Positions 1-8,599 are shown, counted from the first letter of the stretch. The stretch is 64,000 bases of DNA from JAWVFM01 sp963823245 (GCA_963823245.1 CAWGKQ010000012.1:234461-298460); one strand, 5' to 3'. Notes: generated by a model not told the origin, from the letters alone. Numbers and translations: made by a program.

Positions 1-2
1 AC

Positions 3-574
3 GGCAAGGCGAGCGGCATCGACGACCAGCTCAGCACGCTGAGCCACGAGACGAACGAGGCGAGGGAGGACCCGTTGCTCAACGCGTGGTTCAACTCGCA
101 ACAACGGCCAGGAGGGCGCCGACCAGTGCCGGAACACCGCTGACGACTACGGCGCGTTCCTCGGCGGAACGCCGGGCGTCAACGCCTTCAACCAGGTCAT
201 CAACGGCCACCACTACATCCTCCAGCGCGACTGGTCGAACGCGGCCAACGGCTGCGAGCAGCGCTACAACTTGAGCGGCACCACGTTCGGCCCGTTGCAG
301 TGCGAAGGTCGGCGAGAAGGTGACGTTCAGCATCAAGTTCAGGGACCGCGAGGGCGGCCACCTGCAGAGCGCGGCGTGGACGTTCGGCGACGGCTCGAAG
401 GCGAACGGCGCGAGCGTCGATCACAGGTACGACCAGAAGGGCCAGTACAAGGTCCAGACGATCGCCTGCACGAACACCAAGGTCTGCCTGTTCGGCAACC
501 GGACGATCAAGATCAAGAAGAAGCCGCGCCGGCACCACAACAGGGTGCACGCCGTGGCGCTGCGCGTCCGCTGA
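3..574 (+). CDS. Secreted PKD-domain protein, C-terminal part, frameshifted
   Basis: The 5' end lies outside the window. The reading starts in the frame of base 3 (SHETNEAREDPLLNAWF), moves to a second frame near 115 (ADDYGAFLGGTPGVNAFNQ, then HHYILQRDWSN) and to a third near 305 (VTFSIKFRDREGGHLQSAAW). The last part is a PKD-like beta-sandwich with WTFGDGS and a basic tail ending at 574. Such domains occur in exported surface or peptidase-like proteins, so an extracytoplasmic location is inferred. Two single-base frameshifts within 300 bp split the gene. Function is unknown. The stop lies 18 nt from the convergent nadA stop. Confidence 0.55.
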
Positions 575-592
575 GAGCGGCCCCGGGAGGGG

Positions 593-1624
593 CTAGCCGA
601 TCGCGACCATCCGCTCGATCGGCTGGCGCGCGCGCTCTGCGATCGGTGGCGGAACCTTCACCTCGAAGCGCATCTCGCGCAGCGAGTCGCGGAGCTTCGG
701 CAGCGTGATCATCTTCATGTACCTGCAGAACGCCATCCGATTCGCCTCGTGGAGCCGGGCCTTCGGCGCCGCCTCCTGAAGCGGGTAGAGCATCCCGGTC
801 TCCGTCGCGACGATGAACTCGCCCTCGGGGTTCGCCTCGACGTGCCGGAGCATCCCCGAGGTCGAGAGCATCTGAACGCCCTCGGCATCGACATCGCCTG
901 AGGCGACGTACTCCATGGCCTGGGTCGAGCAGCCGCACTCGGGGTGGATCAGGAACTCGGCGCCCGGATGGTCGGCGCGCATCGCCTCGATGTCGGCCGG
1001 GCGGATCCCGGCGTGAACGTGGCACTCCCCGTCCCAGACGTGGAAGCGCGCGTAGCGCTGCGGGTCGTCGGCCAGGGCGAGCTCGCGGGCGACGAAGGAT
1101 CCGAGCCACATGTCCGGGCCGAAGAGGATCTCCGCGTCGGGCCCGTGCTCGCGCCACACATGCTCGACGACCTTGACGGCGTTCGAGGAGGTGCAGCAAT
1201 AGTCCGTCTCGGCCTTGACCTCGGCGGAGGTGTTCACGTACATCACGACCACCGCCCCGGGATGCTCGGCCTTCCAGGCGCGGAGCTGGTCGGCGTTGAT
1301 GGACTCGGCGAGCGAGCAGCCGGCCTTGGGGTCGGGGATGAGCACAGTCTTCGACGGCGAGAGGATCGACGCGGTCTCGGCCATGAAGTGAACGCCGCAG
1401 AAGGCGATCACGTCCGCCTCGGTCGAGGCGGCTTCGCGCGAAAGCTGAAGCGAGTCGCCGGTGAGGTGGGCGACGTCCTGCAGCTCCGGCAGCTGGTAGT
1501 TGTGGGCGAGGATCACGGCGTTCCGCTCGGCGGCGAGGGCTCGCACCTCGTCCGAGAGCACGCCGACCTCCTCCGGGGAGAGCTCCTCGGTTCCGGGTGG
1601 GTGAAGAACGCTCAGCTCTTGCAT
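593..1624 (-). CDS. nadA: Quinolinate synthase NadA
   Basis: This 343-residue protein condenses iminoaspartate with dihydroxyacetone phosphate to quinolinate in de novo NAD synthesis, using a [4Fe-4S] cluster. The family's cysteine positions are present in FCGVHFMAETA, DYCCTSSNA and HPECGCSTQAM, and the N-terminal ILAHNYQLPE motif is intact. The ATG at 1624 is chosen because AAAGG sits just upstream; longer in-frame reading to 1846 is non-homologous. It follows the exported MauA-like cassette by 103 nt on the same strand. nadC is at 6.6-7.4 kb; no nadB is seen in the window. Confidence 0.95.
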   Translation of the reverse strand: MQELSVLHPPGTEELSPEEVGVLSDEVRALAAERNAVILAHNYQLPELQDVAHLTGDSLQLSREAASTEADVIAFCGVHFMAETASILSPSKTVLIPDPKAGCSLAESINADQLRAWKAEHPGAVVVMYVNTSAEVKAETDYCCTSSNAVKVVEHVWREHGPDAEILFGPDMWLGSFVARELALADDPQRYARFHVWDGECHVHAGIRPADIEAMRADHPGAEFLIHPECGCSTQAMEYVASGDVDAEGVQMLSTSGMLRHVEANPEGEFIVATETGMLYPLQEAAPKARLHEANRMAFCRYMKMITLPKLRDSLREMRFEVKVPPPIAERARQPIERMVAIG

Positions 1625-1727
1625 GCTGACCTTTCGCTCTATGTTCGCGGACCCGGCTGGCTCACGCGTTGGCGACCAGCCTCGAATCGGGCGAATGACA
1701 GAGTCCAGTTTAGCTCCGGGCCCTCGC

Positions 1728-2237
1728 CTACGGCGCCCTGAGGGCCGACAGCGGCGGGGTCGAGGCCCCGATCGCGCGGTAGAGGGTCGCGCTCGGCTTC
1801 GCGATGAGCCAGCGATCGTCGCGCTGGGTGAGGTAGACGACGTCATCCTCGATCGAGGGCTCCCTGCCGTCCGCGAAGATCGTCTTCACCCGCACGGTAG
1901 CCCTCGCTGTCCCCTCCCCGAGGGCGATGGAGCGGAACCGCTCGAGGTCCGTTCGCCTCCACACCGGATAGCCGCGTGGATCCCGGTAGCCGATCGAGGC
2001 GGCGATGGACGCCGCGCATGAGCCCCGGCGCTTCGGGACAGCGAGCTTCGCCAGCGCGTCCGAGGCGATCACGGAGCAGACCCGGCCGCCCGAGCGAGCG
2101 TCGAGGGCCTCGACGTACCCGCGAACGGCCTGCCGCACCCCGGCCTCGGCCCCCGCCTCCTGGTTCGGTCGGCAGGAGGCGACGCACCCGGCCGCGATGA
2201 CGGCCGCCGCGAGCGTCGGGCCGGCCCGACGAGTCAT
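1728..2237 (-). CDS. Lipoprotein with NTF2-like/DUF4878-type C-terminal domain
   Basis: A 169-residue protein with a short basic N-terminus (MTRRAG), a hydrophobic segment and a lipobox-like VIAAGC, predicting a lipid-anchored exported protein. The rest resembles the small NTF2-like/DUF4878 fold (VRQAVRGYVEALDA near the start; VVYLTQRDDRWLIAKPS near the end). Its ATG overlaps the stop of the upstream MauF-propeller gene as ATGA, so it is probably coupled to that cassette. Function is unknown; the coupling suggests a partner of the exported MauA-like protein. Confidence 0.7.
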   Translation of the reverse strand: MTRRAGPTLAAAVIAAGCVASCRPNQEAGAEAGVRQAVRGYVEALDARSGGRVCSVIASDALAKLAVPKRRGSCAASIAASIGYRDPRGYPVWRRTDLERFRSIALGEGTARATVRVKTIFADGREPSIEDDVVYLTQRDDRWLIAKPSATLYRAIGASTPPLSALRAP

Positions 2238-3673
2238 CTTTGGATCGTCAGGATTCGGGCGCTCCGCCGGTGCAGCACGGTCACGTACGCGCGCCTCCCG
2301 GTGAGCGCCGTCGAGAACAGGGTCCCGTGCGACGAGCGGCGGGTGTAGACCGGATGGGCGCGGCGGGAGCCGAGGCTCCCGAGCATGACCCTCTGGACTA
2401 GGGGCGGAGCGCTTGTCTCCTGCGCCCCCTCGCGGGCACGGATGGCATGGATGAACAGGACCCGCCCGTCATGAACGGAGGCGCAGCACACCATGCCGCG
2501 GTGCGAGCGCGCGACGACACCCCGCCGCCCACTGCCCAGCCGTCGCCAGGCGACGATCGAGCTGCCGGGTCTCGCGACGGCGTAGACGAGGGTCCGCCCG
2601 TCGACGCCGGGGTGCCCCAGCCGCCTGGGATGGTTGACCCGGGCCACGACGTGGGAACCGCCGGCCGGCTTTCCGCGAACGAGGCGGCGTGCCCGGAGGA
2701 TGTCGCCGCCGTTTCGGCTCTGGCCGACGACGAGCCAGCGACCCGAGATCGCGCTCGCCCACACACCGCGCATGTCGAGCTGCGAGAGCACGCGGCGGTC
2801 GCGGCGTCGCAGGATCTCGAGGCCGTCTCCGACGCGCACGACCGCAAGCCCGCCGCCGATCGCCGGCTCGCGGCCCGGAAGGTCGATGGTCTGGTGTCCG
2901 CGCCGGAGGAGCGCGCGCGCGTCGCGGCCCTTCTGGAAGGCGACCTGGGCCCCGGTGGCGGACGGGTCGGCGCCGCGAATCGGGTGCCCCGGGGCCGCGG
3001 TCGCCGCCGCGGCGCCGAGCGTCGTGGCGACGATCAGCAGCGCCAGGCCGTCGCCGAGGCGGGCGCGCCCGTACAGCGCTGGGCGCTCGGCCATGGCGGC
3101 GACGGCGCGGATCCCCACCGGGCGATTGGCGAGCGGCGCGAGCACGACGATCGGCAACGCCCTGCCGACTCCGAAGGCCAGCCCGATCGCCACGCCCACC
3201 GAGGGATCGCCGACGGCGAAGCTGATGCCGGCAAGGGCCCAGGCGCCGAAGCTGAGGACGAAGGTCGTGAACCCCAGGCCCAGCAGGACCCCATAGAGCG
3301 CCGCGGCCACCGGAAGCGGCATGCGCCAGCGCCAGGTCTCGGGAAGCTGCCGCCTCACCTGCGGCACGATCCGCACGCGGCGGACCTCGGCCACGGCCGC
3401 GATGGCCGCGATCGTGGCGGCGAAGACGTAGGAGAGCTGTCCGCCGATCCCGTGGACGAGCTCGCCGAGGGCCCCCAACAGGCCGAAGGTGAGGACGCCA
3501 CCCGCCAGCGCGCCGGGGAGGAAGGTGGCGCAGGCCGCGATCGTCGTCGGCATCTGGCCGGAATGGCCCCGCAGGCCGAGGGTCTCGATCATCGAGAACC
3601 CGCACGGCGACCACGTGCCCGTGAGCCCGACCGGGACCGAGGCGAGTGCGAGGACGATCGCCTCGGTGCTCAC
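2234..3673 (-). CDS. MauF/CcdA-like membrane protein fused to a beta-propeller-like domain
   Basis: Residues 1-225 hold about six hydrophobic helices resembling the CcdA/MauF family, with TWSPCGFSM at residues 20-28 giving one membrane cysteine. I see no partner cysteine in the helix near 125-145 where CcdA would carry one. Residues about 240-479 form a soluble domain with repeated GGxLAVVRV, GRWLVVG, GRTLVYAV, DGRVLFIH and RRAYVTVL strands spaced 40-50 residues, like propeller blades. The GTG at 3673 starts 10 nt after the MauA-like stop. The family usually handles thiol redox or cofactor maturation; the fusion is unusual. Whether the propeller stands in for a MADH heavy chain is speculation. 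Confidence 0.7.
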   Translation of the reverse strand: MSTEAIVLALASVPVGLTGTWSPCGFSMIETLGLRGHSGQMPTTIAACATFLPGALAGGVLTFGLLGALGELVHGIGGQLSYVFAATIAAIAAVAEVRRVRIVPQVRRQLPETWRWRMPLPVAAALYGVLLGLGFTTFVLSFGAWALAGISFAVGDPSVGVAIGLAFGVGRALPIVVLAPLANRPVGIRAVAAMAERPALYGRARLGDGLALLIVATTLGAAAATAAPGHPIRGADPSATGAQVAFQKGRDARALLRRGHQTIDLPGREPAIGGGLAVVRVGDGLEILRRRDRRVLSQLDMRGVWASAISGRWLVVGQSRNGGDILRARRLVRGKPAGGSHVVARVNHPRRLGHPGVDGRTLVYAVARPGSSIVAWRRLGSGRRGVVARSHRGMVCCASVHDGRVLFIHAIRAREGAQETSAPPLVQRVMLGSLGSRRAHPVYTRRSSHGTLFSTALTGRRAYVTVLHRRSARILTIQR

Positions 3674-3683
3674 GTCAACCCCC

Positions 3684-4259
3684 TCAGCATGGGACCTTCG
3701 TCTGGTAGTAGGTGACGCAGAAGACCTTGCGCGACCCGTAGCAGTACCCGTGCAGCGCGGCGTCGCCGTTGATGCGCTTGTGGTTGTGGGCGCAGCAGTC
3801 CCAGAGCTTGCGGACCGTCCCGCCGCAGCAGCGGTACCAGGCACCCTGGAGGTGCGCCTCGAAGCCGTAAAGGCGCGCGGTTTCGTCGCAGACCCTGGTC
3901 CGAGGCGCCGGCGGAAGCGGACGGCCGTCGGCGTCGCGAAGGAGGTGGCCGTCTTCGTCGATCGGCAGCCCCGCGTGGTCGACGAGACGGCCGACGTTGT
4001 CGACCGGGCGTCCGTCCGAGGGCCGGAGCGGATAGCCGTTCGAATCGAGCCTCGGCAGGCCGAGCGGGTGAACGCACGAGCCGGTGGTGTATGTGTGGCC
4101 GCAGAAGTGGAAGGCGTCCGCGTCGTCCGGTTCCAGGGATTTCGCCACGATGCCGCCGCCGGCGATCAGCGCCAGGGCCCGGCCAACCCGGGCGAGGAAC
4201 CCGCGGCGGGAGCTCGAGGCGGCGAGCGACTCGAGCGCGCTACCGAGCTCGTCAGCCAC
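3684..4259 (-). CDS. Tat-exported MauA-like (methylamine dehydrogenase light-chain fold) Cys-rich protein
   Basis: A 191-residue protein with a twin-arginine signal (SRRGFLARVG, residues 17-26) and hydrophobic stretch to about 38. The C-terminal third (124-191) holds eight of ten cysteines in the pattern WYRCCGG, WDCCAH, GYCYG and KVPC, resembling the disulfide-knotted MauA fold. Residues 72-115 are a run of short repeats of the form DxxGxPLxxxDGRPV. Positions corresponding to the two TTQ tryptophans appear to be Arg120 and Tyr172, so amine dehydrogenase activity is doubtful. The GTG start overlaps the MauE-MauD stop by 8 nt. The partner genes supply likely disulfide maturation. Confidence 0.75.
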   Translation of the reverse strand: MADELGSALESLAASSSRRGFLARVGRALALIAGGGIVAKSLEPDDADAFHFCGHTYTTGSCVHPLGLPRLDSNGYPLRPSDGRPVDNVGRLVDHAGLPIDEDGHLLRDADGRPLPPAPRTRVCDETARLYGFEAHLQGAWYRCCGGTVRKLWDCCAHNHKRINGDAALHGYCYGSRKVFCVTYYQTKVPC

Positions 4260-5145
4260 CGGCGGCGCTCGCCATGGTCGATTGGCGCCGCTCGGCGGTC
4301 GCCAAGACGCTCTCGAGCTGAGCGAGGTTGTTGAAGGTGCCCTTTGCGAGCACCGTCCCGTCAAGGGCAAGCGCGACCGCAAACGGGCTACCGGGCACAC
4401 GCGCCTCACGCCATACGTCGGGCTCGGTGCCCTCGGGGAAGGTGGCGACGGCAATCCGAGGCTCGGCCGCGAGCGACGCAATCGCGGGCTCGAGCGACTG
4501 GCAGGCGCGGCATCCCTCGGACACGAACACCGCGAGCGCGAGCGCGGTCCGCGGGGCGGCGTCGAAGCGATCGACGAGTGGGCTCCGGGACCCGAGCTCC
4601 GGTCCCTCCTCGGGGATCTCGAGGGCGGAGTCGGGACCGAGACGCAGCCTGAGCATGCCCACCTCCCTCGCCAGTGCCAGCACGGCGACGGCGAGCGCGG
4701 CTACGGCGACGAGCGCCACCGCGAGTCCCAGGCCGAGCCACTGGTCGGTGGAGAGCGCCGTCGACGGGAGGACGGTGCTGACGAGGAAGGCGGCGGCGAG
4801 CAGGGTGTTCCGCCCCACCGCGGCCGTGCTGACCGTCGAGCGCGCGCCGAAGCAAGCGCAGGGGGCTCCGGCCCGGCCGCGGCGGATCACGATCGCGAGG
4901 GCGGCGGCAAAGGCCGCCATGAGGCCTGCGGCGAGATACGCGGCGAGCGTGACGCCGGCCGCGACCCCGACGGCGAGGCCGAGCTCGATCGCGATCAGCG
5001 CGGCCCAGACGATCCGCTGGGCGCGCTCGCGCTCGATGCCGAAGGTCGCGAAGGCCGCCCGGCTCGTAGCCGGGCTCGCGAGCTTCGCGACGCTCGAGAC
5101 GACGAGAACCCCTGCCAGTGCCAGGCGAATCGCTTCGGCAAGCAC
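4252..5145 (-). CDS. MauE-MauD fusion: membrane thiol relay with thioredoxin-like domain
   Basis: 297 residues. Residues 1-160 form four or so helices of the MauE/DoxX-like type and include the family's CACFG motif (Cys96, Cys98). Residues 190-290 are a TlpA/MauD-like thioredoxin domain with a CRAC active site (Cys212, Cys215) and a VPGSPF loop in the place of the cis-proline. In mau operons MauE and MauD are separate proteins that help form the light chain's disulfides; here they are one chain, directly upstream of and overlapping the MauA-like gene. GTG start, divergent from the glycosylase gene 47 nt away. Confidence 0.8.
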   Translation of the reverse strand: MLAEAIRLALAGVLVVSSVAKLASPATSRAAFATFGIERERAQRIVWAALIAIELGLAVGVAAGVTLAAYLAAGLMAAFAAALAIVIRRGRAGAPCACFGARSTVSTAAVGRNTLLAAAFLVSTVLPSTALSTDQWLGLGLAVALVAVAALAVAVLALAREVGMLRLRLGPDSALEIPEEGPELGSRSPLVDRFDAAPRTALALAVFVSEGCRACQSLEPAIASLAAEPRIAVATFPEGTEPDVWREARVPGSPFAVALALDGTVLAKGTFNNLAQLESVLATAERRQSTMASAAGG

Positions 5146-5192
5146 CCCGTCACAATATTCCGTGGCGAGGCGTCGCGCCTACGCTCTGTGGC

Positions 5193-6059
5193 ATGCCGGA
5201 GCTCCCCGAGGTCGAGATCACGGCGCGGCGTCTCGACGCCGCATTGCGCGGAGCCGAGGTGGAATCGGCGCTGGCGCCCGGGATGGTGGCCCTGAAGTCG
5301 GTGGAGGTCCCGCTGGGCGCCCTCGCCGGCCGCCGGATCGAGGAGGTGAGGCGGATCGGGAAGATGCCCCTGGTCGAATTCTCAGCCGGCGACGACGATC
5401 TCGGCCGTCTCGGGCTCCTCGTACACCTGATGTCGGCCGGACGGCTCCAGGTGTTCGACAAGCGCGCCTCGCTTCGTGACCGCGCGTCCCGGGTGCTGAT
5501 CCGCCTCGACGACGGCCGCGAGCTGCGGCTGCGCGAGTTCGGAACCAAGCAGCGCGCATGGGCGAAGGTCCTGCCGGCGGGTGACGTCTCGAACGACGAG
5601 ATGGTCGCGACCCTCGGCCCCGAGGCTTGGCCGGCGCCGCCCGTCGAGGAGCTCGCCCGCATCGTCGACCAGCCGCGCCAGCTCCACCCGCTTCTCCGCC
5701 ACCAACGCGACATCGCCGGTATCGGCCGGTCGTGGGTCGACGAGGTGCTGTGGGAGGCCAGGCTCGGCCCGTTCCGCAAGGGCGCCGATCTCTCGGTCGC
5801 GGAGATCGAGCGCCTCCACGACGCGCTGCCGGTGCTCGGCGCCGCCATCGACCATTACGAGGAGGTCATCGGCGCCACGGTGCCCGACAAGATGCCGATG
5901 CCGCTCAAGGTCCACCGTCGTGAGGGCGAGCCGTGCCCGCGCTGCGGCGAGGTGCTCGCCGCGGTCCACTTCGCCGAGCACTCCACGACCTACTGCCCCG
6001 CCGAGCAGACCGGCGGCCGGGTGCTGAAGGACAGGCGCCTCTCACGGCTCCTGAAGTAG
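5193..6059 (+). CDS. Fpg/Nei family DNA glycosylase (AP lyase)
   Basis: 288 residues. The mature N-terminus PELPEVE is exactly the Fpg/Nei catalytic start, so the ATG at 5193 is preferred over the longer reading from 5118. The protein removes oxidised bases and nicks the abasic site with the N-terminal proline. The C-terminal zinc finger has CPRC and then YCPAEQ, so the fourth cysteine of the usual CxxC is replaced by glutamate. QTGGRVLKDRR, which binds DNA, is kept. The stop TAG abuts the reverse CTA of the convergent SnoaL-like gene. Confidence 0.92.
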   Translation: MPELPEVEITARRLDAALRGAEVESALAPGMVALKSVEVPLGALAGRRIEEVRRIGKMPLVEFSAGDDDLGRLGLLVHLMSAGRLQVFDKRASLRDRASRVLIRLDDGRELRLREFGTKQRAWAKVLPAGDVSNDEMVATLGPEAWPAPPVEELARIVDQPRQLHPLLRHQRDIAGIGRSWVDEVLWEARLGPFRKGADLSVAEIERLHDALPVLGAAIDHYEEVIGATVPDKMPMPLKVHRREGEPCPRCGEVLAAVHFAEHSTTYCPAEQTGGRVLKDRRLSRLLK

Positions 6060-6575
6060 CTAGCGGCTCGTGACCTGGCGCAGGAGCGCTCGGCCGACCG
6101 TGACCGGATGGTTCACGACCGTTGCGAGCCGGCCAGTGAGGGAGAGCGGGTCGTGCGCGATCCCGAGCTGGCGCAGGACGGTGCCGGCGTCGAAGTAGAC
6201 GCGCTCGCAGATCAGCCGGTCCTCGTCGAAGAGGAAGAGGGCGCAGAAGCGCATCTCGAACGCCCGGCCGGTCGGCGGCAACCCGCGATAGGGCCCGAGG
6301 TGCGTGCCGTAGAGGTTCGCCTCCACGATCACGGCATCGTCGGAGTGGTGGAGCGCGATCATCTCGTTGCGCTGGTCGGGGAACGCGGTGCGAGTCTCCT
6401 CGAAGTAGCCGTCAACCTCGGCCTCCCCGTCGAATACGTCGCCCGTGGCGATCAGCTCGTAACGGGGATGGTCGAACGTCTCCATCGTGACGTCGAACTC
6501 GTGCCGGTTTTCGGACTCCATGTGGCGGGTGACGAGCTTCTCCCGCTTGCTCCGAAGGGCCTTCGTGGGGGGCAT
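6060..6575 (-). CDS. SnoaL-like ester cyclase / NTF2-fold protein
   Basis: 171 residues of the SnoaL-like polyketide-cyclase group: an alpha+beta barrel with TGDVFDGEAEVDGYFEETRTAFPD and GTHLGPYRGLPPTGR segments, followed by ERVYFDAGTVLRQLG. These proteins are usually small cyclases, isomerases or ligand binders; the substrate cannot be read from sequence. It is the last gene of the secA-to-nadC minus-strand run, 9 nt after nadC. Confidence 0.8.
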   Translation of the reverse strand: MPPTKALRSKREKLVTRHMESENRHEFDVTMETFDHPRYELIATGDVFDGEAEVDGYFEETRTAFPDQRNEMIALHHSDDAVIVEANLYGTHLGPYRGLPPTGRAFEMRFCALFLFDEDRLICERVYFDAGTVLRQLGIAHDPLSLTGRLATVVNHPVTVGRALLRQVTSR

Positions 6576-6584
6576 GGCTCGACC

Positions 6585-7421
6585 CTACAGCGGATCCGGC
6601 TCGACGAGCAGGGACAGGTCGAGCGCCGGCGCAGAGTGGGTCAGCGCACCGATCGAGATGTACTCGACCCCGGTCGCGGCTATCCGTGCGACGTTATCGA
6701 GGGTGATCCCGCCGGAGGCCTCGAGGCTTGCGCCGCCCGTGGCGTCGCGCAGCGCGACGGCCGCCCGCAGGAGCTCGGGGCCCATGTTGTCGAGAAGGAG
6801 CCGATCCGCCTCGGCCGCAAGCGCCTCCCGGACCTGTGTGAGGTCTGCGCATTCGACCTCCACCTCGAGGTCGGGACGCGCCGCGCGCGCGGCCTCGACC
6901 GCCGCGGTGATGCCGCCCGCGAGCGCCAGGTGGTTCTCCTTGATCAGGAACGCGTCGTGGAGGCCCATGCGGTGATTGGTGCCGCCACCCGCACTCACGG
7001 CCGCCTTTTCGAGGGCCCGCATTCCCGGCGTCGTCTTCCGGGTGTCGAGAACCTTGGCGCCGGCCGCGCCGGCGCCGTCGACGAAGCGGGCCGTCAGGGT
7101 CGCAATGCCGGAGAGGTGTCCCAGGAAGTTGAGGGCCGTCCGCTCGGCCACCAGGATCAGGCGCGCGGGTCCGGCGATGCGCGCGACGTCCAGAGGCACG
7201 TCCTCGTTCCACTCGCCCTCCCCGGCGAGCGCCTCGAGCCCGCCGGCCCCCGCCTGACGGAAGACCTCAGTGGCAACGCCCAGGCCGAACAAGACCCCCG
7301 GCGCCTTCTGAACGATCCGCGCGTACGCGTGAGCCTCGCCGGGAACGACGGCATCGCCCGTCACGTCCCCGGCGCCGACGTCCTCGGCGAGGGCCACCGC
7401 GACCAGCTCCGAAAGATCCAT
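6585..7421 (-). CDS. nadC: Nicotinate-nucleotide pyrophosphorylase (carboxylating) NadC
   Basis: 278 residues. It transfers phosphoribose from PRPP to quinolinate with decarboxylation, giving nicotinate mononucleotide. Visible motifs are LAEDVGAGDVT, ERTALNFLGHLSGIAT, LDTRKTTPGMR, GGGTNHRMGLHDAFLIKENH and EASGGITLDNV. The ATG at 7421 overlaps the FIST gene stop by one base (TGATG), and the N-terminal extension in the longer frame is arginine-rich shadow sequence. It completes the pathway step after nadA, although the two sit in different transcription units. Confidence 0.95.
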   Translation of the reverse strand: MDLSELVAVALAEDVGAGDVTGDAVVPGEAHAYARIVQKAPGVLFGLGVATEVFRQAGAGGLEALAGEGEWNEDVPLDVARIAGPARLILVAERTALNFLGHLSGIATLTARFVDGAGAAGAKVLDTRKTTPGMRALEKAAVSAGGGTNHRMGLHDAFLIKENHLALAGGITAAVEAARAARPDLEVEVECADLTQVREALAAEADRLLLDNMGPELLRAAVALRDATGGASLEASGGITLDNVARIAATGVEYISIGALTHSAPALDLSLLVEPDPL

Positions 7422-8599
7422 CACTCGCCCGCGAACACCGCGAGCGTCGCGGTGAAGCCGTGGAGGAAGTTGCGGCCGCCGACCGGCCCGATCTCGCCGG
7501 CGCAGAAGAAGCCCGCCGCGGGGGCGCCGAGCGCGTCCTCGACCGCGGCCGCGTCGTGGTCGGGGATGTCGAACATGTGCGAGCCGCGGCCGTTGCACGT
7601 GAACAGCAGCGCGCCGGCGGCGCCGGCGGGGCCGAGGGCCATCGCCTGCGTCCGCAGCGCGGCGCGGAGGTCCTCGTCGGCCGAGGCCCCGTCGCGCACG
7701 TGCATTCGCACCGTCTGCCCCACGCGCACCCGCTCCCCGACAGCGATCGTCTCGGCAGCGGGATCCGACCCGATGATCGGCCGGACGAGGAAGTCACCGC
7801 GGTCGTAGTCGGGCTGGTTCTCGTCGATCACGATGCCCAGCATCAGGCCCTGCGCCGCGAGGGCCTGCTCCTCGGGCTCGAGCTCGGCGATCGCCTCGCG
7901 AAGGCGCTCGATGGCGGGCTTGGACGCGAGCTCGGAGATGACGTTGCCGGTGGCAACCGTGATCGTCATCTCGGGGCCGACCGGCGTCGCGCCCTGCGAC
8001 ACGCACGGCACGATCGGGACGCCCGAGAGCGAGCAGGCCGCCGCGCCGGCGTCGACCACGTCGCCGTCGACCATGAGCGACGCGGACCCGGCGGCCGAGG
8101 CGCTCGCCAGGCCGCCGAGCACCGGCATTCCCGGCCGCGCGTCGTTGAGGCGCTTCAGCAGGATCTCGACAGCGAACGTGTACGGGTCGGCGAGGACGAT
8201 CAGGGCGTCGCCGAGCCGCCCATCGTCGAGCCCGCGGAGCTCGCGCCGGTCCTCGGCCGCCTCGACACCCCCGGACTCGACCACCTCGAGACGGTGCATC
8301 CCAATCTCGGCCCCGGGAAGGGACGCCGCCCACACAACGGCCCCCGGGCCCTCCTCCATCTCACGCCCGGCCCCGACGACGCCCCCGGCCCCGCAACCGA
8401 GCAGGTGCGATGGATCGAGGCCATCGTACACCGACGACATGATCCACTTGGCGTGGCCGAGGTGCTGCGCGCTCGCGAACACGAGGCACAGATCGCACGC
8501 CGCGCCATCCAGTCCGGCGCGCGCCTCCGCGGTCGCCGTGGCGAAGGCCTCGACCGGGTCGAGCTCCTCGGACACTCCCACCGCGATCCTCGCCGCCAC
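7421..8599 (-). CDS. FIST N-/C-domain signal-sensing protein
   Basis: 392 residues. The N-terminal half matches FIST_N (CDLCLVFASAQHLGHA, LLGCGAGGVVGAGREMEEGPGAVVWAASL) and the C-terminal half FIST_C (GVPIVPCVSQGATPVGPEMTI, GALLFTCNGRG, FFCAGEIGPVGGRNFLHGFTATLAVF). FIST proteins are proposed small-ligand sensors, often tied to signal transduction. GTG start, one base after the prfB stop; its own stop overlaps nadC. There is no output domain on the chain, so the partner is unknown. Confidence 0.85.
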   Translation of the reverse strand: MAARIAVGVSEELDPVEAFATATAEARAGLDGAACDLCLVFASAQHLGHAKWIMSSVYDGLDPSHLLGCGAGGVVGAGREMEEGPGAVVWAASLPGAEIGMHRLEVVESGGVEAAEDRRELRGLDDGRLGDALIVLADPYTFAVEILLKRLNDARPGMPVLGGLASASAAGSASLMVDGDVVDAGAAACSLSGVPIVPCVSQGATPVGPEMTITVATGNVISELASKPAIERLREAIAELEPEEQALAAQGLMLGIVIDENQPDYDRGDFLVRPIIGSDPAAETIAVGERVRVGQTVRMHVRDGASADEDLRAALRTQAMALGPAGAAGALLFTCNGRGSHMFDIPDHDAAAVEDALGAPAAGFFCAGEIGPVGGRNFLHGFTATLAVFAGE

